A DNA stretch of 64,000 bases, from assembly GCF_900104175.1 (NCBI RefSeq), contig NZ_FNIX01000004.1:124001-188000 (forward strand). Direction: 5' to 3'. The notes below the pieces were generated by a model, which did no database searches, was not told the DNA's origin, and saw only the letters and a program-made list of their open reading frames with translations. The stretch is from Lentzea jiangxiensis (GTDB lineage Bacteria; Actinomycetota; Actinomycetes; Mycobacteriales; Pseudonocardiaceae). Made by a program: the position numbers and the translations under genes. Shown piece after piece: positions 52,963 through 61,853 of the stretch; the first letter of the stretch is position 1; the number at the start of each line of letters is the position of its first letter.

Positions 52963-54558
52963 TCAGGCGTGCTCCGCGCTGTCGTCCAACCCGAGCAGCT
53001 CCACCGACCTGGCCCGCATCTCCACCTTGCGGATCTTGCCGGTCACCGTCATCGGGAAGTCCTCGACCACGTGCACGTACCGCGGGATCTTGTAGTGCGC
53101 GAGCTTGCCGGCGCAGAACTCCCGCACGGCCTCGGCGGTCAGCTCCCCGGCGCCCTCGCGCAGGCGCACCCACGCCATGAGCTCCTCGCCGTACTTCGCG
53201 TCGGGCACCCCGACCACCTGGGCGTCGAGCACGTCGGGGTGCGTGTAGAGGAACTCCTCGATCTCGCGCGGGTAGATGTTCTCGCCGCCGCGGATGACCA
53301 TGTCCTTGATGCGGCCGGTGATGTTCACGTACTCGTCGTCGTCCATCACCGCGAGGTCGCCGGTGTGCATCCAGCCCGCGGCGTCCACCGCCTCGGCCGT
53401 CTTCTCCGGTTCGTTCCAGTAGCCGAGCATGACCGAGTAGCCGCGCGTGCACAGCTCCCCCGGCTCGCCGCGCGGGACCGTGAGGCCGGTCCCAGGGTCG
53501 ACGATCTTGACCTCCAGGTGCGGGCCGACGCGGCCGACCGTCCCGACACGGCGGTCGAGGGAGTCGTCGACGCGCGTCTGCGTCGACACCGGGGAGGTTT
53601 CGGTCATGCCGTAGCAGATCGAGACCTCGCGCATGCCCATCCGGTCGACGACCTGCTTCATCACCTCGACCGGGCACGGCGAGCCCGCCATGATGCCGGT
53701 GCGCAACGACGACAGGTCGTAGCCGTCGGCCAGGTCGAGCATGGCGATGAACATCGTCGGCACGCCGTAGAGCGACGTGCACTTCTCCTCCTGCACCGCC
53801 GCAAGGGTCTTCGCCGGGTCGAACGCCGGCGCGGGGATCACGACGCACGCGCCATGACTGGTGGCCGCGAGGTTGCCCATGACCATGCCGAAGCAGTGGT
53901 AGAACGGCGGCACCACGCAGATCCGGTCGTGCTCGGTGTAGTCGATCAGCTCGCCGACGAAGTAGCCGTTGTTGAGGATGTTGTGGTGCGACAGCGTCGC
54001 GCCCTTGGGGAAGCCCGTGGTGCCGGACGTGTACTGGATGTTGATCGGGTCGTCGCGGTCCAGCTCCACGTCCGGGAGCTCGTCGCCGGTCCACCCCGGG
54101 TCGTCGACGAAGACGACGTGCTCCAGCCCGGGGCAGCGCGGCCGGACCTCGTCGATCATGGCCGCGTAGTCCGAGGTCTTGAACGACCGCGCCGACACCA
54201 GCGTGTGGATGCCGGCCTGGTTCAGCACGTACTCCAGCTCGTGCACGCGGTACGCCGGGTTGACGTTGACCAGGATCGCGCCGATCCGGGCGGTCGCGTA
54301 CTGCACGAAGACCCACTCGGCGCAGTTCGGCGCCCAGATCCCGACCCGGTCGCCCTTGCGCACGCCCAGCGAGTGCAGCCCGGCGGCGGCCTGGTCGACC
54401 TCGGCCGAGAGCTCCGCGTACGTCCACCGCCGACCTGTTGCCTTGTCGACAAGTGCCTCACGATCCCCGAACCGCGCGACCGTGGCCGCGAGGTTCGCGT
54501 GGATCGTGTCGCCCAGCAGCGGGGCGGTGGACGTGCCCGAGGAGTAGCTGAGGGTCAT
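52963..54558 (-). CDS. fatty-acyl-CoA synthetase/AMP-dependent ligase (FadD-like)
   Basis: This is an adenylating enzyme that activates a carboxylic acid with ATP and joins it to CoA. The 531-residue protein has the P-loop [17 protein letters not shown]5 motif [11 protein letters not shown]7 motif [12 protein letters not shown], hinge [16 protein letters not shown] and the catalytic Lys in [11 protein letters not shown]. Size and motifs match medium-chain acyl-CoA synthetases such as mycobacterial FadD35. It precedes the VOC gene on the same strand with a 107-base gap. Confidence 0.94.
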   Translation of the reverse strand: MTLSYSSGTSTAPLLGDTIHANLAATVARFGDREALVDKATGRRWTYAELSAEVDQAAAGLHSLGVRKGDRVGIWAPNCAEWVFVQYATARIGAILVNVNPAYRVHELEYVLNQAGIHTLVSARSFKTSDYAAMIDEVRPRCPGLEHVVFVDDPGWTGDELPDVELDRDDPINIQYTSGTTGFPKGATLSHHNILNNGYFVGELIDYTEHDRICVVPPFYHCFGMVMGNLAATSHGACVVIPAPAFDPAKTLAAVQEEKCTSLYGVPTMFIAMLDLADGYDLSSLRTGIMAGSPCPVEVMKQVVDRMGMREVSICYGMTETSPVSTQTRVDDSLDRRVGTVGRVGPHLEVKIVDPGTGLTVPRGEPGELCTRGYSVMLGYWNEPEKTAEAVDAAGWMHTGDLAVMDDDEYVNITGRIKDMVIRGGENIYPREIEEFLYTHPDVLDAQVVGVPDAKYGEELMAWVRLREGAGELTAEAVREFCAGKLAHYKIPRYVHVVEDFPMTVTGKIRKVEMRARSVELLGLDDSAEHA

Positions 54559-54571
54559 CCCCAGACCGTAG

Positions 54572-55378
54572 TCAGGTTCCCGCGTAGGGCAAGGGCACGA
54601 CCAGGCACGGACCGCCGCTGTAGAGGCCCGCGTCGATCGCCAGCACCTTGTCGTCGGCGTACACGAGAGGCCCGTCGATCTGGTCCGGCGGCACGCCGAG
54701 CTGGTCGGCGATGACGCTGTGCCCGTGCACGATCCGGCTGCCGCCGAGGGTCGCGAGCAGCTCGTCCGCGATTTCCGGGCCCTGCGGACCGCGGAACGCG
54801 TAGCGGGTCGTCATCTTGCGCCAGCACTCCCACCACTCGACCAGGTCGTCGCTCTCGAGCACCTCGCGGACGGCCTCGTTGACCTCCTCGATCGAGGACC
54901 CCCATTCGAGGTAGGCCGCCGTGTCGGAGTGCATCAGCAGGTGGTCGTCGCGCAGCTTCAGCACGGGCCTCGTGGTGAGCCACTCGACGTGCTCGTCGGT
55001 CAGCCGGTCCTGGTCGCTGCGCAGGCCGCCGTTCAACAGCCAGCTCCGCGCGAACGACCGCGGGCCGAGGCTGTCCGGCACCTGCTCGTCGCCGAACCGG
55101 TGCATGCCGAGCAGCAGCACCTCGTGGTTGCCGATGAGCGAGCTGACCGTGCCGCCCGCCTCCGCGGCCTCCTCGCCCAGCCGCATGACCAGGTCGATCA
55201 CGCCCACGCCGTCGGGGCCGCGGTCCACGAAGTCGCCGAGGAACCACAGCTCGGCCTCGCCGCCCGACCAGTGCCCCTCCTCGTCGCACAGCCCGGCGAC
55301 GTGCAGCGCTCTGATCAGTTCGGCCAGGTGCCCGTGCACGTCACCCACGACGTGCATCGGGCGTCGATCCGTGTCCAC
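54572..55378 (-). CDS. PPP-type metallophosphoesterase
   Basis: This 268-residue cytosolic phosphatase has all the calcineurin-like motifs: [45 protein letters not shown], and [13 protein letters not shown]. These give a bimetal site and an active His. The layout is that of PPP-family serine/threonine phosphatases or diadenosine tetraphosphatases (ApaH-like). The natural substrate is unknown. It is 13 bases downstream of the FadD-like gene's start, in the same direction. Confidence 0.92.
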   Translation of the reverse strand: MDTDRRPMHVVGDVHGHLAELIRALHVAGLCDEEGHWSGGEAELWFLGDFVDRGPDGVGVIDLVMRLGEEAAEAGGTVSSLIGNHEVLLLGMHRFGDEQVPDSLGPRSFARSWLLNGGLRSDQDRLTDEHVEWLTTRPVLKLRDDHLLMHSDTAAYLEWGSSIEEVNEAVREVLESDDLVEWWECWRKMTTRYAFRGPQGPEIADELLATLGGSRIVHGHSVIADQLGVPPDQIDGPLVYADDKVLAIDAGLYSGGPCLVVPLPYAGT

Positions 55379-55410
55379 CTCCGCGACGATAGGTGATGGA
55401 TCCTCGCGCG

Positions 55411-56202
55411 TCAGCGGTCAGTCCAGTCGCCGAACGGGTCCGCGGAGTGACCGACGAGCTCGGCGATCGACTTCAGCACGCGCGTCGGGCGGTACGGGAA
55501 CATCTCGGCCGTCTCGGCGCTGAAGACCCCGGACAGCACGAGGATGGTCGACAGGCCCGCTTCCAGGCCGGACCGCACGTCGGTGTCCATCCGGTCGCCG
55601 ATCATCAGCGCCTGCTCGGAGTGCGAGCCCAGGGCGCGCAGGGCCGAGCGCATCATCAACGGGTTCGGCTTGCCGACGTAGTACGGCTCACGTCCGGTGG
55701 CACGTTCGATCAGCGCGGCCACGGCGCCGGTCGCGGGCAGCGAGCCCTCGCGCGACGGGCCGGTGGCGTCGGGGTTGGTCGCGATGAACTTCGCGCCCTC
55801 CTCGACCAGCCGGATGGCCTTCGTGATCGCGGTGAAGCTGTAGGTGCGCGTCTCGCCGAGCACGACGTAGTCCGGGTCGCGGTCGGTCAGCACGTAGCCG
55901 ATCTCGTGCAGCGCGGTCGTGAGGCCGGCCTCGCCGATGACGAACGCCGAGCCGTTCGGGCGCTGCGAGTCGAGGAACCGGGCCGTGGCCAGCGCGGACG
56001 TCCAGATGGACTGCTCCGGGATGTCCAGGCCGGTGCGCTGCAGACGTGCCCGCAGGTCCCGTGGCGTGTAGATGGAGTTGTTGGTGAGCACGAGGAACGG
56101 GGTCTCGGAAGCGCGCAGCTCCGCGACGAACTCGTCGGCTCCGGGGATCAGGTGCTCCTCGTGCACGAGGACGCCGTCCATGTCCATCAAGTAGTGCCAC
56201 AT
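55411..56202 (-). CDS. HAD-IIA hydrolase (NagD-like)
   Basis: This is a 263-residue sugar- or nucleotide-phosphate phosphatase. Motif I is [12 protein letters not shown], motif II is in [14 protein letters not shown], the catalytic Lys is in [15 protein letters not shown], and motif IV is [17 protein letters not shown]. This is the typical class IIA subfamily (NagD, pyridoxal phosphatase). It is preceded by a marR gene on the same strand (3 bases apart), which suggests co-transcription. Confidence 0.93.
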   Translation of the reverse strand: MWHYLMDMDGVLVHEEHLIPGADEFVAELRASETPFLVLTNNSIYTPRDLRARLQRTGLDIPEQSIWTSALATARFLDSQRPNGSAFVIGEAGLTTALHEIGYVLTDRDPDYVVLGETRTYSFTAITKAIRLVEEGAKFIATNPDATGPSREGSLPATGAVAALIERATGREPYYVGKPNPLMMRSALRALGSHSEQALMIGDRMDTDVRSGLEAGLSTILVLSGVFSAETAEMFPYRPTRVLKSIAELVGHSADPFGDWTDR

Positions 56203-56205
56203 GGC

Positions 56206-56661
56206 CTAAGTATCGATCACGCGCTTGCGGAACGTCTCGGTCTGGAGCTTGAGATAACGCTCGATCACCTCGAGCTCGGCCGCGTCGAACTGCTCGAGGA
56301 CCTCGACCATGCTGTCGCGGGCCTTCTCGAACGGCGCGCCGAACTTCTCCAGGTCACCGGGCGTGACCTCGACGAGGACCTTGCGGCGGTCGTGCGGGTC
56401 CCGGACACGGCGGACATAACCGGCGCGCTCCAGCCGGTCGATCACGCCCGTGACGGCACCGGTGGACAGGCCGGAGAGCTCGGCGATGCGCCCGGCGGTG
56501 AGCGGTCCGTCGGCCCGCATGGCGAGATCGAGGCACTTCTCGTCGGTCGCGGACAGACCCATCTGCTCGGCCACGCGCGCGTGGAACATGACGGTGAGCG
56601 CGCTTTGCTCCCGCATGTACCAGGTGAACCTCTCCATCACTTCCGGTTCCATGCCGAACAT
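56206..56661 (-). CDS. MarR-family regulator
   Basis: This 151-residue regulator has its winged helix spanning PLTAGRIAELSGLSTGAVTG to RDPHDRRKVLVEVT. Long terminal helices (ERFTWYMREQSALTVMFH; LEVIERYLKLQTETFRKRV) form the dimer interface. The ATG at 56661 is used; a second ATG lies three codons later. It heads a two-gene unit with the NagD-like gene. A palindrome overlapping its start suggests autoregulation and possibly control of the divergent moaA. Confidence 0.92.
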   Translation of the reverse strand: MFGMEPEVMERFTWYMREQSALTVMFHARVAEQMGLSATDEKCLDLAMRADGPLTAGRIAELSGLSTGAVTGVIDRLERAGYVRRVRDPHDRRKVLVEVTPGDLEKFGAPFEKARDSMVEVLEQFDAAELEVIERYLKLQTETFRKRVIDT

Positions 56662-56675
56662 CTTAGCTAGTAAGA
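56661..56675. promoter_or_regulatory. candidate MarR operator
   Basis: TCTTA and TAAGA arms flank GCTAG in a perfect 15-base inverted repeat. It touches the marR start codon and is about 95 bases upstream of moaA. Size and composition suit a MarR dimer site. Confidence 0.5.
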
Positions 56676-56768
56676 CAACTGGTGGTGAGGCTGCGCCGAT
56701 CGGGGCGGACCGTGAGAAATCTCTTTCGTGGAGTCACCTGCAAGGAGTTGTTCATTACGCTGAACAAG

Positions 56769-57827
56769 GTGACAGCAGTGGAGTTGGGACTACCCGTCGT
56801 GCGCGGCACACCCGACGCGTCCACGCGTCCGGACTCGCCCCTGCTCGTCGACAGGTTCGGCCGGGTGGCGAAGGACCTGCGGGTCTCGCTCACCGACCGC
56901 TGCAACCTGCGCTGCACCTACTGCATGCCGGCCGAGGGCCTCGACTGGCTGGCCAAGGACGAGCTGCTCACCGACGCCGAGCTGATCAGGCTCATGCGGA
57001 TCGCGGTGGTCGACCTGGGTGTCACGGACATCCGGTTCACCGGCGGCGAGCCGTTGCTGCGGCGCGGCCTGGAGCAGGTCATCGCCGCGACCGCCGAGCT
57101 GGAACCGCGCCCGCGCATGTCGATGACGTCGAACGGCATCGGGCTCGCCCGCCGCGCGCGGTCGTTGAAGGACGCCGGCCTGAACCGGATCAACATCTCG
57201 CTCGACACCCTCGACCCCGCGAAGTTCGCGACGCTGACCAGGCGAGACCGCATCACGGACGTGCTGGACGGCCTCGACGCCGCTCGTGAGGCCGGCCTGG
57301 AGCCGGTGAAGGTCAACTCCGTGCTGATGCGCGGCGTGAACGAGGACGAGGCCGTCCCGCTGCTGCGGTTCTGCGTCGAGAACGGCTACCAGCTGCGGTT
57401 CATCGAACAGATGCCGCTGGACGCGCAGCACGGCTGGACGCGCACGAACATGGTCACGGCCGATGAGATCCTCACGAAGCTCTCGGCCGCCTTCACGCTG
57501 ACCCCGTCGGAGGTCCCGCGCGGTGGTGCCCCGGCCGAGCGCTGGCTGGTCGACGGCGGCCCCGCGGTCGTCGGCGTCATCGCGTCGGTGACCAGGCCGT
57601 TCTGCGCCGCCTGCGACCGCACCCGGCTCACCTCGGACGGCCAGATCCGCAACTGCCTGTTCAGCAACGGCGAGACCGACCTGCGCGCACTGCTGCGCGA
57701 CGGCTCCCCCGACTCCGCGATCGCCGACGCCTGGCGCGCCACGATGTGGGCCAAGGCGGCCGGTCACGGCATCAACGACGCGGGCTTCTCGCAGCCCGAC
57801 CGCCCCATGAGCTCCATCGGAGGATGA
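56769..57827 (+). CDS. moaA: GTP 3',8-cyclase MoaA
   Basis: MoaA is a radical SAM enzyme that makes 3',8-cyclo-GTP, the first step of molybdenum cofactor synthesis. The 352-residue protein has the radical SAM cluster motif in TDRCNLRCTYCMPAEG, the FTGGEPLLRRG SAM-binding motif, and the second cluster cysteines in CAACDRTRLTSDGQIRNC. It ends in the required Gly-Gly (MSSIGG). The GTG at 56769 gives a start like M. tuberculosis MoaA2 (T-A-x-x-LG-P-VRG); longer frames reach into the marR operator. The stop overlaps moaD (ATGA). Confidence 0.95.
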   Translation: MTAVELGLPVVRGTPDASTRPDSPLLVDRFGRVAKDLRVSLTDRCNLRCTYCMPAEGLDWLAKDELLTDAELIRLMRIAVVDLGVTDIRFTGGEPLLRRGLEQVIAATAELEPRPRMSMTSNGIGLARRARSLKDAGLNRINISLDTLDPAKFATLTRRDRITDVLDGLDAAREAGLEPVKVNSVLMRGVNEDEAVPLLRFCVENGYQLRFIEQMPLDAQHGWTRTNMVTADEILTKLSAAFTLTPSEVPRGGAPAERWLVDGGPAVVGVIASVTRPFCAACDRTRLTSDGQIRNCLFSNGETDLRALLRDGSPDSAIADAWRATMWAKAAGHGINDAGFSQPDRPMSSIGG

Positions 57828-58090
57828 CAGTGAGCACCGCCGTGAACGTCCGCTACTTCGCGGGTGCGCGGGCCGCGGCCGGGGTGGCCGACGAGGACCT
57901 GCTGCTCGACGCCGCCGAGCCCACCGTGGCGCTCGTGGTGAGCACCATCGGCGAACGGCACGGCGACAAGCTCGGCAAGGTCCTCGCGGCGTCGAGCTTC
58001 CTGCTGGACGGCGTGGCGGTGCGCGACACGTCCACGCGCGTGCCCGCCGGGTCTCAGCTGGACGTGCTGCCGCCGTTCGCGGGCGGCTGA
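57824..58090 (+). CDS. moaD: molybdopterin synthase sulfur-carrier subunit MoaD
   Basis: MoaD is the ubiquitin-like small subunit whose C-terminal glycine carries the thiocarboxylate sulfur for molybdopterin synthesis. The 88-residue protein starts MTVSTAVNVRYFAGARAAAG and ends LPPFAGG, with the essential terminal Gly-Gly. It is coupled to moaA by an ATGA overlap. Its last 37 bases overlap, antisense, the end of the AfsR-like gene. The partner MoaE is encoded 4 kb away. Confidence 0.93.
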   Translation: MTVSTAVNVRYFAGARAAAGVADEDLLLDAAEPTVALVVSTIGERHGDKLGKVLAASSFLLDGVAVRDTSTRVPAGSQLDVLPPFAGG

Positions 58091-60450
58091 GCGGCCAGGA
58101 ACGCCTCCGCACGAGCCACCACGGCGCCCTGCTCGCGTGCCTTCGCGAGGTCCAGCGCCTCCCCGGCGACTGCCCCGTCACCGGTCGCCTCGGCCAGCGC
58201 GAGCAGCGCCTGGGCCTCCAGCAGCAGGTCACCGCTGTCCCTGACGTCCCGCACCAGTTCCCGGGCAAGCGCCGGGTCGCGCCTGGCCGGCGTCAGCTGC
58301 GCCTTGTGCCGCCCCACCGGGTAGCCGATCCGGTTCGCCAGCTCGACGGCCGCGTCGAAGTCCTCCAGCACGACCAGCGCCTCCACCTGGACCCGGACGT
58401 CGTCGGTGTCCCTCGCCACCTCCAGGCTCCGCGTCGCCAGCAGCCGCGCCTGGTCGCGATCACCGGTCTCGGCGGCGATCCCGGCGAGGTTGACCAGCAC
58501 GTTCGGTTCGTCCTGCGTCGACCGGGCCTCGCGGTACAGGGCGAGCGCGGCCTCCAGGTACCGGCGCGCCTCCTCGTGCTCGCCGAGCTCCCGGTGTGCC
58601 ACCCCGAGGTTCTCGAGGGCCGCGGCGGTGTTGGACGGGCTGCCGCACTCCTGCAGCACCTGCCTCGCCTCCTCGAAGCAGGCGATCGCCTCGCGCAGCT
58701 CCGCTCTGGCCCCGTGGACCGTGCCCACGTTGTACAGGGCGGTCCCCAGGAAGACCTGTTCGCCGCCCCGTCCCCGCCGCACCAGCACCGACTCCTCCAT
58801 CGCGGCGAGCGCGCCGGCGAGATCGCCGGTCTCGCGTTTCACGAGACCGATGTTGTTGAGCAGCGCGGCCCTCGTACGGTCGGACGTCGCGAGGCCCAGT
58901 GCGGCGCCGTAGTCCTCCAGCGCCTCGCCGTAGGCACCCCTTTGCCAGTGCAGATGCCCCCTGCCGATGAGCATCGCGGTCTGGCACGTGGCGTCCCCCG
59001 CCGCACGCGACGACCGCAGACCCGCCGCCACCACCTCGGCCAAGTCCTGCAGGTAACCGCCCTTGTTGAGGAAGCCGCGCACCGAGTCGGCCAAGTGGCT
59101 CGCGAACGGGTGCGGCGCGACGTGCACCGCCGCCACGAGCACCTGGCGTTTCGCCTCGAACCACGCCAGCGCCTCCCCGACGTCCGCGAACATCCGGCTC
59201 CCGCCCTCCGGCGGCAGCGGGTCCAACCGCTCCATCTGCGGGGTCACCCGGAGTGCGGCATGCCGTGCCGTCGCCAGATAGAAGGACAAGAGCCGCCGCA
59301 CAGCGCGCGGTCCCCCCTCACCCACCTGCTCCGAGGCGAACAGCCGGATCAGGTCGTGCAGAGCGAACTGCTCCCCTGCCCGTTGCACGAGCCCGGCGCG
59401 CACCAGGACGTCGAGCAGGCGAGCAGCGTCCTCACCGGACAGATCGGCGAGCGCGGCCGTGTCCTCCACGTCGAAGTCCGCGCCGGGGTGGACGCTCAGC
59501 AGTCCGAAGAGGTGGCGTGCGTCGTCCGGCAAAGCCTTGTGGGACAACGCGAACGCCGCGCGCACCGCTGCGTCGCCCTCGATCTCCAGCGCGTCGAGCC
59601 TGCCATCGCCGCGCAGCTCGTCGAGGTAGTCGGGCAGGTGCCGGTCCGCCAGGTGGGCGCCCGCGATGCGCAGCGCCAGCGGCAGGTGCGCGCACAACCT
59701 GATCAGCTCGGCGCGGTCGTCCGGCGAGCCGTCGACCCCCATGCGGTCGAGCAGCGCACCGGCCTCGTCGTCGGCCAGCACGTCGAGACCGGTCTGACCG
59801 GGGAGCTCGGTGCGGCTGGTCACGATGGCCGTGCAACCTTCGACGCCGGGCACGAGCGGACTCAGCTCGGTCGCGTTGTCCAGCAGCACCAACACCTTCC
59901 GGCCCCGCAGCTTCGACCGGTAGAGCGCGATCTGCTCGTCGCGGTCGAGCGGGACGTTCGCGGGCGGTACGCCCAGCGCACGCAGGAAGCGGCCCAGCGC
60001 CTGGTCGAGGCCGACGGCCGGGCCCGTCGCGAAGCCGCGCAGGTCGACGTGCAGCTGGCCGTCGGGGAAGCGGTCGCGGATGCGGTGCGCGAGCTTGACC
60101 GCGAGCGCGGTCTTGCCGACGCCGGGAGGACCGGTGATCGCGAGCACGGCCGAGGTGGAGGTGGACAGCGCGGCCAGTTCGTCCTCGCGGCCGACGAAGT
60201 CCGGGAGGTCCGCGGGGAGCTGCGCCGGGCCGGGCGCGCGCACGACGAGCCGGTAGCCGGAGGCGTCCGTGACGATCTCGTCGTCGACGGACCGCCTCAG
60301 CCTGCGCACCAGGGTCCGCAGCGCGGGCAGCGGCTGCGCCGGGGCCTCGCCGCCCCAGACCGCGCGGACGAGGTCGCCGAACAGGACGGGCTGACCGGCC
60401 TTCTCCCTCAGCGCGCGGTGCAACGCCGCCTGCCGGGTCTCCTTGCTCAT
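58054..60450 (-). CDS. AfsR-like NB-ARC/TPR regulator with short HTH, no BTAD
   Basis: This 798-residue STAND-type regulator begins with about 70 residues resembling the winged helix of SARP/OmpR proteins (LFGDLVRAVWGGEAPAQPLP, LRTLVRRLRRSVDDE). The bacterial transcriptional activation domain normally next is missing; PDFVGREDELAAL leads directly into the NB-ARC ATPase (Walker A ITGPPGVGKTAL, Walker B VLVLLDNATEL). A winged-helix/helical hub follows, then at least six tetratricopeptide repeats (ALLNNIGLVKRETGDLAGAL, AALENLGVAHRELGEHEEA). It probably controls transcription in response to a ligand. It interrupts the moaAD/rpfA order. Confidence 0.88.
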   Translation of the reverse strand: MSKETRQAALHRALREKAGQPVLFGDLVRAVWGGEAPAQPLPALRTLVRRLRRSVDDEIVTDASGYRLVVRAPGPAQLPADLPDFVGREDELAALSTSTSAVLAITGPPGVGKTALAVKLAHRIRDRFPDGQLHVDLRGFATGPAVGLDQALGRFLRALGVPPANVPLDRDEQIALYRSKLRGRKVLVLLDNATELSPLVPGVEGCTAIVTSRTELPGQTGLDVLADDEAGALLDRMGVDGSPDDRAELIRLCAHLPLALRIAGAHLADRHLPDYLDELRGDGRLDALEIEGDAAVRAAFALSHKALPDDARHLFGLLSVHPGADFDVEDTAALADLSGEDAARLLDVLVRAGLVQRAGEQFALHDLIRLFASEQVGEGGPRAVRRLLSFYLATARHAALRVTPQMERLDPLPPEGGSRMFADVGEALAWFEAKRQVLVAAVHVAPHPFASHLADSVRGFLNKGGYLQDLAEVVAAGLRSSRAAGDATCQTAMLIGRGHLHWQRGAYGEALEDYGAALGLATSDRTRAALLNNIGLVKRETGDLAGALAAMEESVLVRRGRGGEQVFLGTALYNVGTVHGARAELREAIACFEEARQVLQECGSPSNTAAALENLGVAHRELGEHEEARRYLEAALALYREARSTQDEPNVLVNLAGIAAETGDRDQARLLATRSLEVARDTDDVRVQVEALVVLEDFDAAVELANRIGYPVGRHKAQLTPARRDPALARELVRDVRDSGDLLLEAQALLALAEATGDGAVAGEALDLAKAREQGAVVARAEAFLAAQPPANGGSTSS

Positions 60451-60670
60451 GCACCTGATCTTGGTGGCTCGACCCGCTCCGGTCGACCGCGTCGCGCCTC
60501 TGCCGGACGCCTCCGGCAGGCGTCGCGGGAGTCGCCACGAACGGCCGACACACGTGAGCCATGCCTCACTTTGAGTGATAGATCTCGATCGATCTCAGAA
60601 GGGAAACGGAACGATAACGACGCCCTGAGCTGCAGAGACGCGGGCTTAGCACAAGTTTCCGAGTCGTTAC

Positions 60671-60686
60671 CGTGATGCGCGTCACA
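60671..60686. promoter_or_regulatory. CRP-type binding site upstream of rpfA
   Basis: CGTGATGCGCGTCACA matches TGTGA-N6-TCACA at nine of ten defined positions, with a perfect GTGA-N6-TCAC core. In M. tuberculosis CRP (Rv3676) is known to control rpfA. A TACGGT hexamer about 40 bases downstream could be the -10 box. Confidence 0.7.
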
Positions 60687-60739
60687 GCTCGAAACATTTG
60701 GAGACCGGCTCGCCGGTTACGTACGGTCGCTCCTCGGCT

Positions 60740-60900
60740 GGCCCCGACCAGTCACGAGCTAGACCGGAGGACCGTGCACCGAACCCAGTCCTAGGGTTCT
60801 CCGGAAAATCCCCGAGCGAGAGAAACCGCCGGATTGGGAGCGCAGGAACGCACCGGGCCCGAACCCGAGTTTCCTGGCAGCAGGTGTGGGTGGACCGAGA
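60740..60900 (+). ncRNA. structured leader of rpfA, possible c-di-AMP (ydaO-type) riboswitch
   Basis: Actinobacterial rpf genes are often preceded by ydaO-type riboswitches. This leader has GAACCCA near its start and CCCGAACCCGAG near its end, reminiscent of conserved ydaO segments, and several GC-rich pairings. The full consensus (for example GGGGAACCCA and the GGTGAATC block) is not clearly present, so the assignment is tentative. It may be another structured leader. Confidence 0.3.
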
Positions 60901-60905
60901 GGCAC

Positions 60906-61568
60906 ATGGCTTTCAACCGAGGCAACAAGGGCAAGCAGGGTTCCGCCGCTCGCACCATCGCCAAGGTCGCGGCTGTCGGCATCATCGCCGGCGCCCCGCT
61001 GGGCCTGGCCGTTGGCACCGCCAACGCCGCCCCCGGAATGGACTGGGACGCCCTCGCGCAGTGCGAGGCAAGTGGTAACTGGGGCGCCAACACGGGCAAC
61101 GGCTACTACGGCGGCCTGCAGTTCACGCAGCAGACCTGGAACGCCTTCGGCGGCCAGGGCAACCCGGCCAACGCCTCCCGCGAGCAGCAGATCGCTGTCG
61201 CCGAGCGCGTGCTGGCCGGCCAGGGCCGCAACGCGTGGCCGGCCTGCAGCGCCAAGCTGGGCGCGGGTCAGGTCACCCAGCGCACCGCCCCGGCCCCGCA
61301 GCAGCGGAAGGCCCCGGTGCAGCAGAAGGCGCCGGTGCAGCAGAAGCAGCAGCAGCGCCAGGCTCCCGTGCAGCAGGCGCCGGTCGTGGTCCTCGACGCG
61401 TCGAAGTCGAACCCGAACGGCAACTACGAGATCAAGGCGGGCGACACCCTGTCGAAGATCGCCGAGGCCAACAAGGTCGCAGGCGGCTACCAGGCCATCG
61501 TGGAGAAGAACAAGGGCTTCGTCACGAACCCCGACCTGATCTTCCCGGGCCACAAGATCCTGATCTGA
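60906..61568 (+). CDS. rpfA: resuscitation-promoting factor with LysM domain
   Basis: Rpf is a secreted muralytic enzyme that cleaves peptidoglycan and revives dormant or spore-like cells. The 220-residue protein has a signal peptide to about residue 43 (VAAVGIIAGAPLGLAVGTANA) and the Rpf catalytic domain at about 45-118 with active-site Glu in LAQCEASGNW and fold motif NGYYGGLQFTQQTWNAFGG. A Gln/Pro/Lys-rich linker follows, with APVQQK repeats at about 135-165. The C-terminal LysM domain (YEIKAGDTLSKIAEANKV) binds the wall. The start is set at 60906 to give a normal signal peptide. Confidence 0.96.
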   Translation: MAFNRGNKGKQGSAARTIAKVAAVGIIAGAPLGLAVGTANAAPGMDWDALAQCEASGNWGANTGNGYYGGLQFTQQTWNAFGGQGNPANASREQQIAVAERVLAGQGRNAWPACSAKLGAGQVTQRTAPAPQQRKAPVQQKAPVQQKQQQRQAPVQQAPVVVLDASKSNPNGNYEIKAGDTLSKIAEANKVAGGYQAIVEKNKGFVTNPDLIFPGHKILI

Positions 61569-61627
61569 GCAGGACCAGGACAGGCCGCATGATCGCCGGC
61601 CCCGCACCCGTGGGCTGACACAGGACC

Positions 61628-61673
61628 AGGGACCTCACCGTTACCCCCCCCCCCCCCCGACGGTGAGGTCCCT
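61628..61673 (+). terminator. rpfA terminator with a C15 loop
   Basis: A perfect 14-bp stem (AGGGACCTCACCGT with ACGGTGAGGTCCCT) encloses an 18-base loop that includes fifteen consecutive C residues at 61644-61658. It lies 59 bases after the rpfA stop. The homopolymer is prone to slippage and also to sequencing error. Confidence 0.85.
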
Positions 61674-61853
61674 GCCTGCGTCTCCGGGTGTCGGCCGGCG
61701 CGGAGCGGATGCCTCCGGCAGCGGGTGGACGCGGGCTGCCGGGGTGCTGGTCGAGGCGAGCCGGGCCGGGCAGGGTCCGGCACCGCCGAGGTGCGGCGAG
61801 CGGGGGCAGGCGCTGGGCGCGCCGCGGAAGGTCCCGGCTCGCCAGGGCCGGGC

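Larger units (their letters stand above)
60451..60905. other. 455-base intergenic region, AfsR-like and rpfA promoters
   Basis: No protein gene is visible. It holds a CRP-like site at 60671-60686, a possible -10 (TACGGT, 60722-60727), and a leader of about 170 bases with several GC stems before rpfA. The first 150 bases should contain the promoter of the divergent AfsR-like gene; overlapping GATCT/CGATC repeats occur near 60581-60597. Confidence 0.6.

Noticed and set aside
58054..60450. AfsR-like gene as a pathway-specific SARP
   Set aside because: It lacks the BTAD domain and lies among Moco and rpf genes, not in a biosynthetic cluster.
60581..60597. GATCTCGATCGATCTC as a palindromic operator
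   Set aside because: The reverse complement is not identical; it is an overlapping direct repeat of GATC-containing units rather than a true inverted repeat.
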